From assembly GCA_017987055.1 (NCBI GenBank), contig JAGNUJ010000006.1, positions 1,483 through 25,264 of the forward strand: a stretch of DNA of 23,782 nucleotides, read 5' to 3'. The notes beneath the pieces were generated by a model. The model ran no database searches. It was not told the origin of the DNA and saw only the letters and a program-made list of their open reading frames with translations. The stretch's first letter is position 1. Each line of letters begins with the position of its first letter. The DNA comes from Giesbergeria sp. Its GTDB lineage: Bacteria > Pseudomonadota > Gammaproteobacteria > Burkholderiales > Burkholderiaceae_C. Below are positions 6,954 through 14,214 of this stretch, in pieces. Position numbers and translations under genes: made by a program.

Positions 6954-8216
6954 ATGCACCTCAACGAACTCAAGGCACTGCACGTGTCTGAAGTCCTCAA
7001 GCAGGCTGAAGAGCTTGATATTGAAAACGTCGGCCGTATGCGCAAACAGGAGTTGATGTTTGCCATCATTAAAAAACGCGCCAAGGCGGGCGAGCAAATT
7101 TTTGCCGACGGTGTGCTCGAAATCTTGCCCGACGGTTTTGGTTTTTTGCGCAGCCCCGACACCAGCTTTACCGCCAGTACGGACGACATCTACATCTCGC
7201 CCAGCCAAGTGCGCCGCTTTAATCTGCACACTGGCGACATGATCGAAGGCGAAGTGCGCACGCCCAAAGACGGCGAGCGCTACTTTGCCCTGACCAAGCT
7301 AGACAAGGTCAACAACGGCCCGCCCGAGCAAAACAAACACAAGGTGATGTTCGAGAACCTCACGCCACTGTTCCCCAAGGAGCAAATGCGGCTAGAGCGC
7401 GACGTCAAGAGCGAAGAAAACATCACCGGCCGCATCATCGACATCATTGCGCCGATTGGCCGAGGCCAGCGCGCCCTGATCGTGGCACCACCCAAGAGCG
7501 GCAAGACGGTGATGATGCAGCACATCGCCCACGCCATCACCGCCAACAACCCCGACGTACACCTGATGGTGCTGCTGGTGGACGAGCGCCCGGAAGAAGT
7601 CACCGAGATGCAGCGCACCGTCAAAGGCGAGATCATTGCCTCGACGTTTGACGAACCCGCCGCACGCCACGTTCACGTAGCCGAAATGGTGATTGAGCGC
7701 GCCAAGCGCTTGGTCGAGCTGAAAAAAGACGTAGTGATCTTGCTGGACTCGATCACGCGACTGGCGCGCGCCTACAACAACGTCGTGCCATCCAGCGGCA
7801 AAGTGCTGTCGGGCGGTGTCGATGCGGCAGCGCTGCAACGCCCCAAGCGCTTTTTTGGCGCGGCGCGCAAGGTCGAAGAAGGCGGCTCACTGACCATCAT
7901 CGCCACCGCGCTGGTCGATACCGGCAGCCGCATGGACGAAGTGATCTTTGAAGAATTCAAAGGCACCGGCAACTGCGAAATCCACCTGAACCGCCGCCTG
8001 TACGAAAAGCGCGTGTTCCCAGCGATTGAGCTGAACAAAAGCGGCACGCGCCGCGAAGAGCTGCTGCTGGCGCCCGAAATTTTGCAGAAAACCCGCATCC
8101 TGCGCCAGTTTATGTACAACATGGACGAGATCGAGTCGATGGAACTGATGATCAAGAACATGAAAGCCACCAAGAGCAACGTCGATTTCTTCGACATGAT
8201 GCGCCGCGGCGGCTAA
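6954..8216 (+). CDS. rho: Transcription termination factor Rho
   Basis: A 420-residue hexameric RNA-dependent ATPase that ends untranslated transcripts. The N-terminal domain [20 protein letters not shown] is followed by the RNA-binding cold-shock-like fold with DGFGFLR (60-66). The ATPase carries the P-loop APPKSGKT (178-185), the Walker B segment [14 protein letters not shown], and the R-loop region [20 protein letters not shown]. Length equals the classical 419-residue form with no inserted domain. AAGGAG correctly spaced before the ATG fixes the start. The next gene is rpmE2, and a hairpin with a TTTT tail separates them. The leader is C-rich, as described separately. Confidence 0.98.
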   Translation: MHLNELKALHVSEVLKQAEELDIENVGRMRKQELMFAIIKKRAKAGEQIFADGVLEILPDGFGFLRSPDTSFTASTDDIYISPSQVRRFNLHTGDMIEGEVRTPKDGERYFALTKLDKVNNGPPEQNKHKVMFENLTPLFPKEQMRLERDVKSEENITGRIIDIIAPIGRGQRALIVAPPKSGKTVMMQHIAHAITANNPDVHLMVLLVDERPEEVTEMQRTVKGEIIASTFDEPAARHVHVAEMVIERAKRLVELKKDVVILLDSITRLARAYNNVVPSSGKVLSGGVDAAALQRPKRFFGAARKVEEGGSLTIIATALVDTGSRMDEVIFEEFKGTGNCEIHLNRRLYEKRVFPAIELNKSGTRREELLLAPEILQKTRILRQFMYNMDEIESMELMIKNMKATKSNVDFFDMMRRGG

Positions 8217-8227
8217 ACGATTGCAGC

Positions 8228-8266
8228 CTTTCGATAGCACGATTCGTGCAATAATCGAAAGCTTTT
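8228..8266 (+). terminator. Two-part hairpin terminator after rho
   Basis: CTTTCGAT (8228-8235) pairs with ATCGAAAG (8254-8261). Inside it GCACG (8237-8241) pairs with CGTGC (8245-8249). A CTTTT run follows at once. It begins 11 bases after the rho stop and lies upstream of rpmE2, so it probably ends the rho transcript at least partly. Confidence 0.65.
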
Positions 8267-8338
8267 CGCGAGAAGTGCTGCGACAAATACGTGTTGCAGT
8301 GGCTGGCGCAACTGACCCACCCACCAAAGGATTTCGCC

Positions 8339-8629
8339 ATGAAAAAAGGCATTCACCCCAATTACCGCGAAGTTCTCTTCGTCGACCTGTCTAACGGCTT
8401 CAAGTTTGTTACGCGTTCGTGCGTGAACACCAAAGAAATGGGCCAGACCGAAGACGGCCGCGAGCTGCCCATGTACAAGCTCGATACGTCGAGCGAGTCG
8501 CACCCCTTCTACACCGGCACGCAAAAGTCGGTGGACAACATGGGTGGCCGCGTCGAGCGCTTCCGCAACCGCTTTGGCAAGACCACGGCGACTGCTGCAG
8601 CCGCACCAGCCAAGACAGCCGCAGAATAA
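8339..8629 (+). CDS. rpmE2: Ribosomal protein L31, type B
   Basis: A 96-residue large-subunit protein. I start at ATG 8339 because AAAGGA precedes it and [20 protein letters not shown] is the usual L31 beginning; an open frame extends upstream but would add unrelated residues. The zinc-binding cysteine pairs of type A L31 are missing; only one cysteine (RSCVNT) remains, which places it in the zinc-independent type B group (RpmE2). The body contains [26 protein letters not shown], the conserved C-terminal half. An Ala/Lys-rich tail ([15 protein letters not shown]) follows. It sits after rho and is closed by a clear terminator. Confidence 0.95.
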   Translation: MKKGIHPNYREVLFVDLSNGFKFVTRSCVNTKEMGQTEDGRELPMYKLDTSSESHPFYTGTQKSVDNMGGRVERFRNRFGKTTATAAAAPAKTAAE

Positions 8630-8651
8630 TTTTTCTGCGTCTTTCGCCTCC

Positions 8652-8683
8652 AAAGGCAGCCCGGGCAACCGTGCTGCCTTTTT
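8652..8683 (+). terminator. Intrinsic terminator after rpmE2
   Basis: AAAGGCAGC (8652-8660) pairs with GCTGCCTTT (8673-8681), 9 bp with a 12-base loop, directly followed by TTGTTTGTC. It begins 22 bases after the rpmE2 stop. It is one of the two clearest intrinsic terminators in the window. Confidence 0.85.
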
Positions 8684-8728
8684 GTTTGTCCTGTGGGTCT
8701 GTCTTCGCCCTGCTATCTTCTTGACGCC

Positions 8729-10423
8729 GTGAACCTGCCTTCTCCCGCCATCGTTCCCCAAAGTGCCGTGCGCCGACTGCCGCGCTGGGCACTGCTGTTG
8801 CTGTGCTTGGCCTACATCGTGCCGGGCTTTGTCGGGCGCAGCCCGTGGCGCGGCGACGATATGACCGCGCTGGGCTATATGCAAGCGCTGGCGCAAGGCC
8901 AAACAGCGTGGCTCGCACCGCTGCTGGGCGGCTTGGCACCACAGGCCGATGGCTTGCTGGCCTATTGGATTGGCGCTGCCGCCTTAAAAATCGCGCCCGC
9001 CGCGCTGGCACCCGAGCTGGCGGTGCGCCTGCCGTTTGCTGGCGTGCTGGCGCTGACGCTGTGGGCGGCGTGGTATGGCGTGTACTACTTGGCGCTCAGC
9101 CCGCGCGCGCAGCCGGTGGCGTTTGCCTTTGGCGGCGAAGCCCAGCCGCGCGACTACGCTCGGGCTATCGCCGACGGCGGTTTGCTGGCACTGTTGGCCT
9201 GCCTTGGGCTAGCCCAGCCGGCGCACGAGACCACCGCGTATTTACTGCAGCTGTGCGGTGCCACTTTGGTGTTTTTTGCCTTGGCGGCGCTGCCCTACAA
9301 AACGCTGGCACCGTCACTCGCTTTGGTCGCCGGCCTGACTGGCTTGGTCTTGAGCGGCGCACCCACTTTGGCCGTGCTTTACAGCGTAGGCGGCGCGGCG
9401 CTTTGCTGGTGGGGCACCAGTCCGGGTGCCATCAAGGGCGATATGGCGACGCATTTTTTGCGCCGCGCCGGTTGGGGCTTGCTGCTAGCTGCACTGGCCA
9501 CCGCCGCGCTGGCTTGGCAGGTCAATGTGTGGCGCTGGCGCGTCGTCTGGCCGTATGCCGACCCGCAGCACTGGGGCAGTTTCAGTCGCCTGTTGCTGTG
9601 GTTTACCTGGCCGAGCTGGCCGCTGGCGCTGTGGACGCTGTGGCGCTGGCGCAAACACATCACCAGTCGCCAAATGCACCGCCACCTGCTGCTGCCGCTG
9701 TGGTTTGCGCTGCTGGCTATCGGCTCGGCCTTCAGCACCTCGGCATCTGACCGCAGTTTGCTGCTGAGTTTGCCGGCGCTGGCAACGCTGGCGGCGTTTG
9801 CCCTGCCCACGCTCAGCCGCAGCGTCTCGGCGCTGATCGACTGGTTTACGCTGCTGTTTTTCTCCATCTCGGCGCTGGCAATTTGGGTGATTTGGATCTC
9901 GACGCAAACTGGCATTCCGGCCAAGCCGGCGGCCAACGTCGCCAAACTGGCGCCCGGCTTTGTGCCGTCGTTTTCGCCGTGGATGCTGGGGTTGGCGCTC
10001 GCCGCCACCGTGGCGTGGTGTGCGCTGGTGGCGTGGCGCACTGGCCGCCACCGCGCCGCGATTTGGAAAAGCCTCGTCTTGCCCGCCAGCGGTGCCACCT
10101 TGGGCTGGTTGTTGCTGCTGACGCTGTGGCTGCCGATGCTGGACTACGCGCGCAGCGATGCGCCGCAGGTGCGCCACATCGTCGCCGTCATCGGCCAACC
10201 CAACTGCGTGCTGATAGACGGCTTGAGCCGCAACCAAATCGCCGCGCTGCAACACTACGGCGCGCTGCAGTTAAAGACGGCTCAAAGTCGCGCCAGCTGC
10301 CCGTGGCTGCTGGCTGGCACCAGCGCGCGCATTGACCAAGAGCGGTGGCAGCTGCGCACAAAAATCGCCCGTCCGACCGACAAAGCCGACTTCATCCGCA
10401 TCTACCGCCGCCGTGTCAACTGA
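8729..10423 (+). CDS. ArnT/PMT-like (GT39 or GT83-type) membrane glycosyltransferase
   Basis: A polytopic protein of 564 residues from the GTG at 8729 (reads NLPSPAIVPQS after the start); a GTG at 8693 would add 12 residues but overlaps the terminator region less plausibly. After the first membrane helix (about 19-36) comes GRSPWRGDDMTALGYMQALAQG, with Asp43-Asp44 in the first external loop, the place where ArnT and protein O-mannosyltransferases hold their catalytic acid. About ten to twelve hydrophobic helices follow, then a soluble C-terminal domain (CVLIDGLSRNQIAALQHYG ... FIRIYRRR). Such enzymes move a sugar from a polyprenyl-phosphate carrier to lipid A, protein or glycan at the periplasmic face. 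The substrate cannot be told. The stop overlaps the next gene's likely start. Confidence 0.7.
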   Translation: MNLPSPAIVPQSAVRRLPRWALLLLCLAYIVPGFVGRSPWRGDDMTALGYMQALAQGQTAWLAPLLGGLAPQADGLLAYWIGAAALKIAPAALAPELAVRLPFAGVLALTLWAAWYGVYYLALSPRAQPVAFAFGGEAQPRDYARAIADGGLLALLACLGLAQPAHETTAYLLQLCGATLVFFALAALPYKTLAPSLALVAGLTGLVLSGAPTLAVLYSVGGAALCWWGTSPGAIKGDMATHFLRRAGWGLLLAALATAALAWQVNVWRWRVVWPYADPQHWGSFSRLLLWFTWPSWPLALWTLWRWRKHITSRQMHRHLLLPLWFALLAIGSAFSTSASDRSLLLSLPALATLAAFALPTLSRSVSALIDWFTLLFFSISALAIWVIWISTQTGIPAKPAANVAKLAPGFVPSFSPWMLGLALAATVAWCALVAWRTGRHRAAIWKSLVLPASGATLGWLLLLTLWLPMLDYARSDAPQVRHIVAVIGQPNCVLIDGLSRNQIAALQHYGALQLKTAQSRASCPWLLAGTSARIDQERWQLRTKIARPTDKADFIRIYRRRVN

Positions 10424-11771
10424 ACGCCGCACCATCCTGCGCCACGCCGCCACGGTGCTCGCCGGGCAACTGGCGGTGATGGCTTTTGGCGTCACCGACA
10501 CCATCGTCGCTGGCCGCCACGCCGAGGCCTCCTTGGCGGCGCTGTCGATTGGCTCGGCGATTTTTGTCAGCGTCTATGTCGCGCTGATGGGCTTGTTGCA
10601 AGCGCTGCTGCCAGTGTGGGCAGAGCAGCGCGGCGCGCAAAACTTGGCGCGCATTGGCGCTTCGGTGCGGCAAGCGCTGTATGTCTGCGCCATCGCCGCG
10701 CTGCTGGGCATGTCGATTTTGCTGTCGCCCGGCAAGCTGCTCGAATGGACGGACGTGCCGCCCGAGCTGCGCCCCGCCGTTACCGGCTATTTGGCGATTT
10801 TGGCGATGGCGCTGCCGCCGGCGCTGCTGTTTCGCCTCTACACCACGCTGAACCAAGCGCTGGGGCACCCGCAACTGGTCACTTGGCTGCAGGTGGCAGC
10901 GCTGTTTGTAAAGCTGCCGCTGTCGGTATGGTTCACCTTTGGCGGCGCGGGACTGCCCTCGCTTGGCGTGCAGGGCTGCGCTTGGGCGACGCTGGCGGTC
11001 AACCTGACGCTGCTGGCGCTGGGGCTGTGGTTGCTGCGCAACCAAAAACAGCTGTACGCGCCGCTGCACCTGTGGCGGCGGCCAGAGCGCCCCGATTGGC
11101 CGCAATTGGCGACGTTTGCCCGGCTGGGCATTCCGGCCGGGCTGGCCATTGGCGTCGAAGTGACCTCGTTCACGTTGATGGCGCTGTTCATTGCGCGCCA
11201 AGGCACGCTGGCCTCGGCTGGCCACCAAATTGCCAGCAACTTGGGCGCGGTGCTGTACATGGTGCCGCTGTCTATTGCCATTGCCGCCAGCGCGCGGGTG
11301 AGCTTTTGGCGCGGTGCCGGCGACGAGGCGCGCGCCCGCGCGGTGGTGTGGACGGCGCTCAAACTCTCCACGCTGATGAGTCTGGCGCTGGCGGCCACGT
11401 TGTTCAGCACCAAAGAAGCCTTCGCCGCCATCTATTCCAACCAAGCCGACGTGGTGCGGATGAGCGCCGGTTTGCTCGGCTGGGTGGCGCTGTACCACTT
11501 GGCCGACGCGCTGCAAACGCTGTGCGTGTTCATCCTGCGCTGCTACCGCATCACCGTGTGGCCGCTGGTGGTGTATTGCTTGCTACTGTGGGGCGTCGGG
11601 CTGGGCGGCGGTTATTGGCTGGCCTACCACGGCGTGGGGCCGTGGCCGGCGGCGCATTCGCCGCTGTCGTTTTGGCAGACCAGCACGCTGGCACTGGCAG
11701 TGACGGCCAGCATTTTTGCGTGGATGCTGCACCGCGTCACAAAACCGTCACACCCTGCGCCTACGCTGTAG
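10413..11771 (+). CDS. MATE family multidrug/sodium antiporter (NorM-like)
   Basis: A 452-residue transporter with the twelve-helix MATE pattern. Hallmarks are GQLAVMAFGVTDTIVAGRH in helix 1-2, AALSIGSAIFVSVYVALMGLLQALLPVWAEQRG, and the repeat half with AGHQIASNLGAVLYMVPLSIAIAASARVSFWRGAGD. I prefer the GTG at 10413 (VSTERRTILRHAATVL), which overlaps the previous stop by 11 bases, over the upstream TTG at 10332, which lies deep inside that gene. No Shine-Dalgarno is seen, so translational coupling with the glycosyltransferase is likely. Substrate range cannot be predicted; MATE pumps export cationic drugs or metabolites with Na+ or H+. A lipid flippase of the related MOP superfamily is less likely. 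Confidence 0.85.
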   Translation: MSTERRTILRHAATVLAGQLAVMAFGVTDTIVAGRHAEASLAALSIGSAIFVSVYVALMGLLQALLPVWAEQRGAQNLARIGASVRQALYVCAIAALLGMSILLSPGKLLEWTDVPPELRPAVTGYLAILAMALPPALLFRLYTTLNQALGHPQLVTWLQVAALFVKLPLSVWFTFGGAGLPSLGVQGCAWATLAVNLTLLALGLWLLRNQKQLYAPLHLWRRPERPDWPQLATFARLGIPAGLAIGVEVTSFTLMALFIARQGTLASAGHQIASNLGAVLYMVPLSIAIAASARVSFWRGAGDEARARAVVWTALKLSTLMSLALAATLFSTKEAFAAIYSNQADVVRMSAGLLGWVALYHLADALQTLCVFILRCYRITVWPLVVYCLLLWGVGLGGGYWLAYHGVGPWPAAHSPLSFWQTSTLALAVTASIFAWMLHRVTKPSHPAPTL

Positions 11772-11792
11772 CCATGACAGCGCAGGCACATC

Positions 11793-11890
11793 AAAAAACA
11801 TAGCTAGTAGCGCACGTAAACAGTAGATTTCAGATACAAAACTATCTTAATCCGTTTAGATACGGGCGCTAGCAGCTCACTTTTTAATAT
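11793..11890. repeat. Two convergent copies of the dispersed repeat forming a long imperfect palindrome
   Basis: The gap between the MATE and binding-protein genes holds one copy on the plus strand (core ATAGCTAGTAGCGC at 11800-11813, then ACGTAAAC) and one on the minus strand (core AGCTGCTAGCGC, complement of 11866-11877, then CCGTATCTAAAC). The two face each other. The arms 11802-11821 and 11854-11877 pair with a few mismatches and a short bulge, leaving a loop of about 32 bases. Confidence 0.75.
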
Positions 11891-11927
11891 CTGCGGCACC
11901 ACTTCTTTATCGCTATCTCGGTTCCAT

Positions 11928-13082
11928 ATGCTCCACTCTCGCCCGCTGCCGCCCCTCCACCGGCGCCACTGGCTGCAAGCCAGCGCGCTCACAGGCCTGG
12001 CGCTGGCAACGCCGCTGCGCGCCCAACCGCGCAGCGCGGCCAAGGCCAAGACCGATGAGGCGCTGTGCATTGCGCAGGTGGCCGATATGTCGCCCGCGCA
12101 GCAAGACATCAGCCGCGACTTTGTGATTGGCTCACGCGCGGCATGGCAAGCGTTCAATGCTCAGGGCGGCCTGCACGGCCAGCCGGTGCAGCACTGGGTG
12201 CTAGAAACCGACGGCAGCGCCGCTAGCCTGCAAGCGGCTTGGCACCAAGTCCAGCACCGCGGCGGCTGCGTGGCGCTGTCGGGCTGTGTCGGGCACCCGG
12301 CAGCCGCCCAGTTGGGCGAATGGCAAGCCCAGCCCAGCGACAACCCGCTGGCGCAAATTGCGCCGTGGCTGCACCACCGCACGGCGTCTGCGGCCAGCGA
12401 TGGGGTGTTCGACATTTTTTCTGACTACCCCGCGCAAATCCGCCACGCCCTGCAAACCATGCTGATTGCCGGCGCGAACGACATGGGCGTGGTGTATGGC
12501 AACGCGCGCCTAGAGCAGCAGTCAGCGCCGGCCATCAACCAAGTCGCGCAAGCCATGCGCCTGCGAACGCACACCTTGGCCGACGGCCAGCCCAGCCGAA
12601 TCTCGCCGCCGCAGCCGCTGATTTTGTTTGTCGGCGGCACGCCCGAGCTGCACGCCTTCACCCGCCAACTGGTGCTGCCGCCGGGGCGGCAATGCTATGT
12701 GCTGGCGCTGGCCGATGTGAACCTGCAGGTGCTGGCGCAGTTGGGCGCGCTGCCGCGCCATGTGTCGGTGATTGCGACGCAAACCGTGCCCTTGCTCAGC
12801 GCCAGCTTGCCGGTGGTGCGCGCCTACCGCCAAGCGCTGGCGCGGCTGTACGACGAGGCTCCGACTGCCCAAGGCTTGGCCGGTTTTATTGCTGCCCGCT
12901 ACAGCGCCCAGCTGCTGGCCAGCATCCCAGACGCCCCCAGCCGATCCAACGTGCTAGCCGCGCTGCGCCAGCGCCAAAACGCCAACGTCGGCGGCTTTCG
13001 GGTGACGTTTCAGGCGCAAAAACGCAGCAGCAGCTTTGTCACGCAAACCATGCTGACCGCCGACGGGCGTATAGTCGGCTAG
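11928..13082 (+). CDS. Exported periplasmic binding-protein-like protein (type 1, Leu/Ile/Val-type)
   Basis: A 384-residue protein with an N-terminal export signal: HRRHWLQASALTGLALATPL (11-30) followed by a possible cleavage after LRA. The Arg12-Arg13 pair followed by HWLQ suggests a Tat signal, though a Sec signal is possible. The mature part resembles branched-chain amino-acid binding proteins: IAQVADMSPAQQDISRDFVIGSRAAWQAFNAQGGLHGQPV is a typical first strand and helix of that fold, and it ends GGFRVTFQAQKRSSS ... MLTADGRIVG as such proteins do. No permease or ATPase gene is near, so it is an orphan. It may serve a distant transporter or act as a sensor. The ligand is unknown and the body is divergent. 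Confidence 0.65.
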   Translation: MLHSRPLPPLHRRHWLQASALTGLALATPLRAQPRSAAKAKTDEALCIAQVADMSPAQQDISRDFVIGSRAAWQAFNAQGGLHGQPVQHWVLETDGSAASLQAAWHQVQHRGGCVALSGCVGHPAAAQLGEWQAQPSDNPLAQIAPWLHHRTASAASDGVFDIFSDYPAQIRHALQTMLIAGANDMGVVYGNARLEQQSAPAINQVAQAMRLRTHTLADGQPSRISPPQPLILFVGGTPELHAFTRQLVLPPGRQCYVLALADVNLQVLAQLGALPRHVSVIATQTVPLLSASLPVVRAYRQALARLYDEAPTAQGLAGFIAARYSAQLLASIPDAPSRSNVLAALRQRQNANVGGFRVTFQAQKRSSSFVTQTMLTADGRIVG

Positions 13083-13142
13083 GGCGGGGCTCGCTACCAT
13101 GGAGGTGCCGCCCCATCTGCGGGCTCCTCTTAGCCAGTCGCC

Positions 13143-14090
13143 ATGCACCACACGCCCTCAGCCTCTCCTTTGCTCGCCACCATCGATCTGGGATCGAACA
13201 GCTTTCGCCTTGAAATCAGCCGCTACATACACAGTGGTAGCGACAAGCGCACCGAGCGCCTGCACTACCTCAAAGAAATCGTCCGACAAGGCAACGGCTT
13301 AGACGCACACGGCAACCTCACGCCAGAGGCAATGCAGCGTGGCTGGGACTGCTTGGCGCGCTTTGGTGCTTGTTTGGCGCAGTTTCCTTCAATTCGCGTG
13401 CGCGCCATTGCCACGCAAACGCTGCGCGAAGCACACAACCGCGCAGTGTTTTTGCAACGCGGCACCGCCCTATTGGGCTACCCAATTGAGGTGCTCTCGG
13501 GCGAGCAAGAAGCGCGCTTGGTGTACCAAGGCGTAGCGCGGCAATTACCCGCATCTGATGAGCGGCGTCTGGTGCTCGACATTGGCGGGCGCTCGACCGA
13601 GTTGATTGTGGGCCAGCACGCCAACGCGCTGGTCAGCACCTCATTGGCTGTGGGCAGCGTTGCTTGGTCAATGCGCCACTTTGCTGATGGCTCCTTGAGC
13701 GCTGCCGCCTTTGCCCTCGCCGTCGCCAGCGCCAAAACCGCTCTGGCACCAGCGCTGCCCACTTACCACCACACGGCCTGGGATGTGGCATATGGCTCCT
13801 GCGGCACCATCACCGCTGCCAGCGACATTTTGGGTGCCGCTGGCCGCTCGCCCGATTGCATCAGCCGCTCGGATTTGGAATGGCTGCAAACGCAACTGCT
13901 GCAAGCCAAGAGCACCCAAAGCATCCACCACGCACTGGACAAAGAAAACCGCCGCCCCATCATTGGCGGTGGCATTAGCGTGTTGCGCGCAGTCTACGAG
14001 CTGCTCGATATTGAGCGCCTACACGTCATTAAAGGTGCTTTGCGCCAAGGCGTTTTGTGTGAACTGCTGGCGCACGCAGCCACAACTTAA
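13143..14090 (+). CDS. Short Ppx/GppA-family phosphatase
   Basis: A 315-residue ASKHA-fold enzyme of the exopolyphosphatase/pppGpp phosphatase family. Motifs are TIDLGSNSFRLEI (13-25), IATQTLREAHNR (89-100), the catalytic glutamate in LSGEQEARLVY (Glu121) and the phosphate loop DIGGRSTELIVG (146-157), where the more usual DIGGGSTEL has Arg at the fourth position. The C-terminus GGISVLRAVYELLDIERLHVIKGALRQGVLCELL is a complete end of the catalytic core, so the gene is not truncated. It simply lacks the HD-like C-terminal domain of the about 500-residue Ppx. Whether it hydrolyses polyphosphate or pppGpp cannot be decided. It is not accompanied by ppk. It precedes the GGDEF-EAL gene by 124 bases on the same strand. 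Confidence 0.85.
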   Translation: MHHTPSASPLLATIDLGSNSFRLEISRYIHSGSDKRTERLHYLKEIVRQGNGLDAHGNLTPEAMQRGWDCLARFGACLAQFPSIRVRAIATQTLREAHNRAVFLQRGTALLGYPIEVLSGEQEARLVYQGVARQLPASDERRLVLDIGGRSTELIVGQHANALVSTSLAVGSVAWSMRHFADGSLSAAAFALAVASAKTALAPALPTYHHTAWDVAYGSCGTITAASDILGAAGRSPDCISRSDLEWLQTQLLQAKSTQSIHHALDKENRRPIIGGGISVLRAVYELLDIERLHVIKGALRQGVLCELLAHAATT

Positions 14091-14214
14091 TCCTTGTGTG
14101 CTCTCTGAGCCAAGACCCTGAAAAACCAGACCCAAGTGATACACTTTGGCACACAATTTTTTCTTCTAAGAGCAGCTCTCTGACTGCTCTACCCTCTACC
14201 ACCCTTTCGGTGAC

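Noticed and set aside
9478..9500. GCTGCTAGCTGC in the ArnT-like gene.
   Set aside because: It is an ordinary Leu-Leu-Ala-Ala codon run without the rest of the element.
10332..10412. Upstream TTG start for the MATE gene adding 27 residues.
   Set aside because: It would lie 92 bases inside the preceding gene and the added residues look like a shifted reading of it; the GTG at 10413 fits a short coupled overlap.
14169..14190. AGAGCAG/CTGCTCT inverted repeat before the GGDEF-EAL gene as a terminator of the ppx gene.
   Set aside because: No T run follows on either strand; it is left as an unexplained leader structure.
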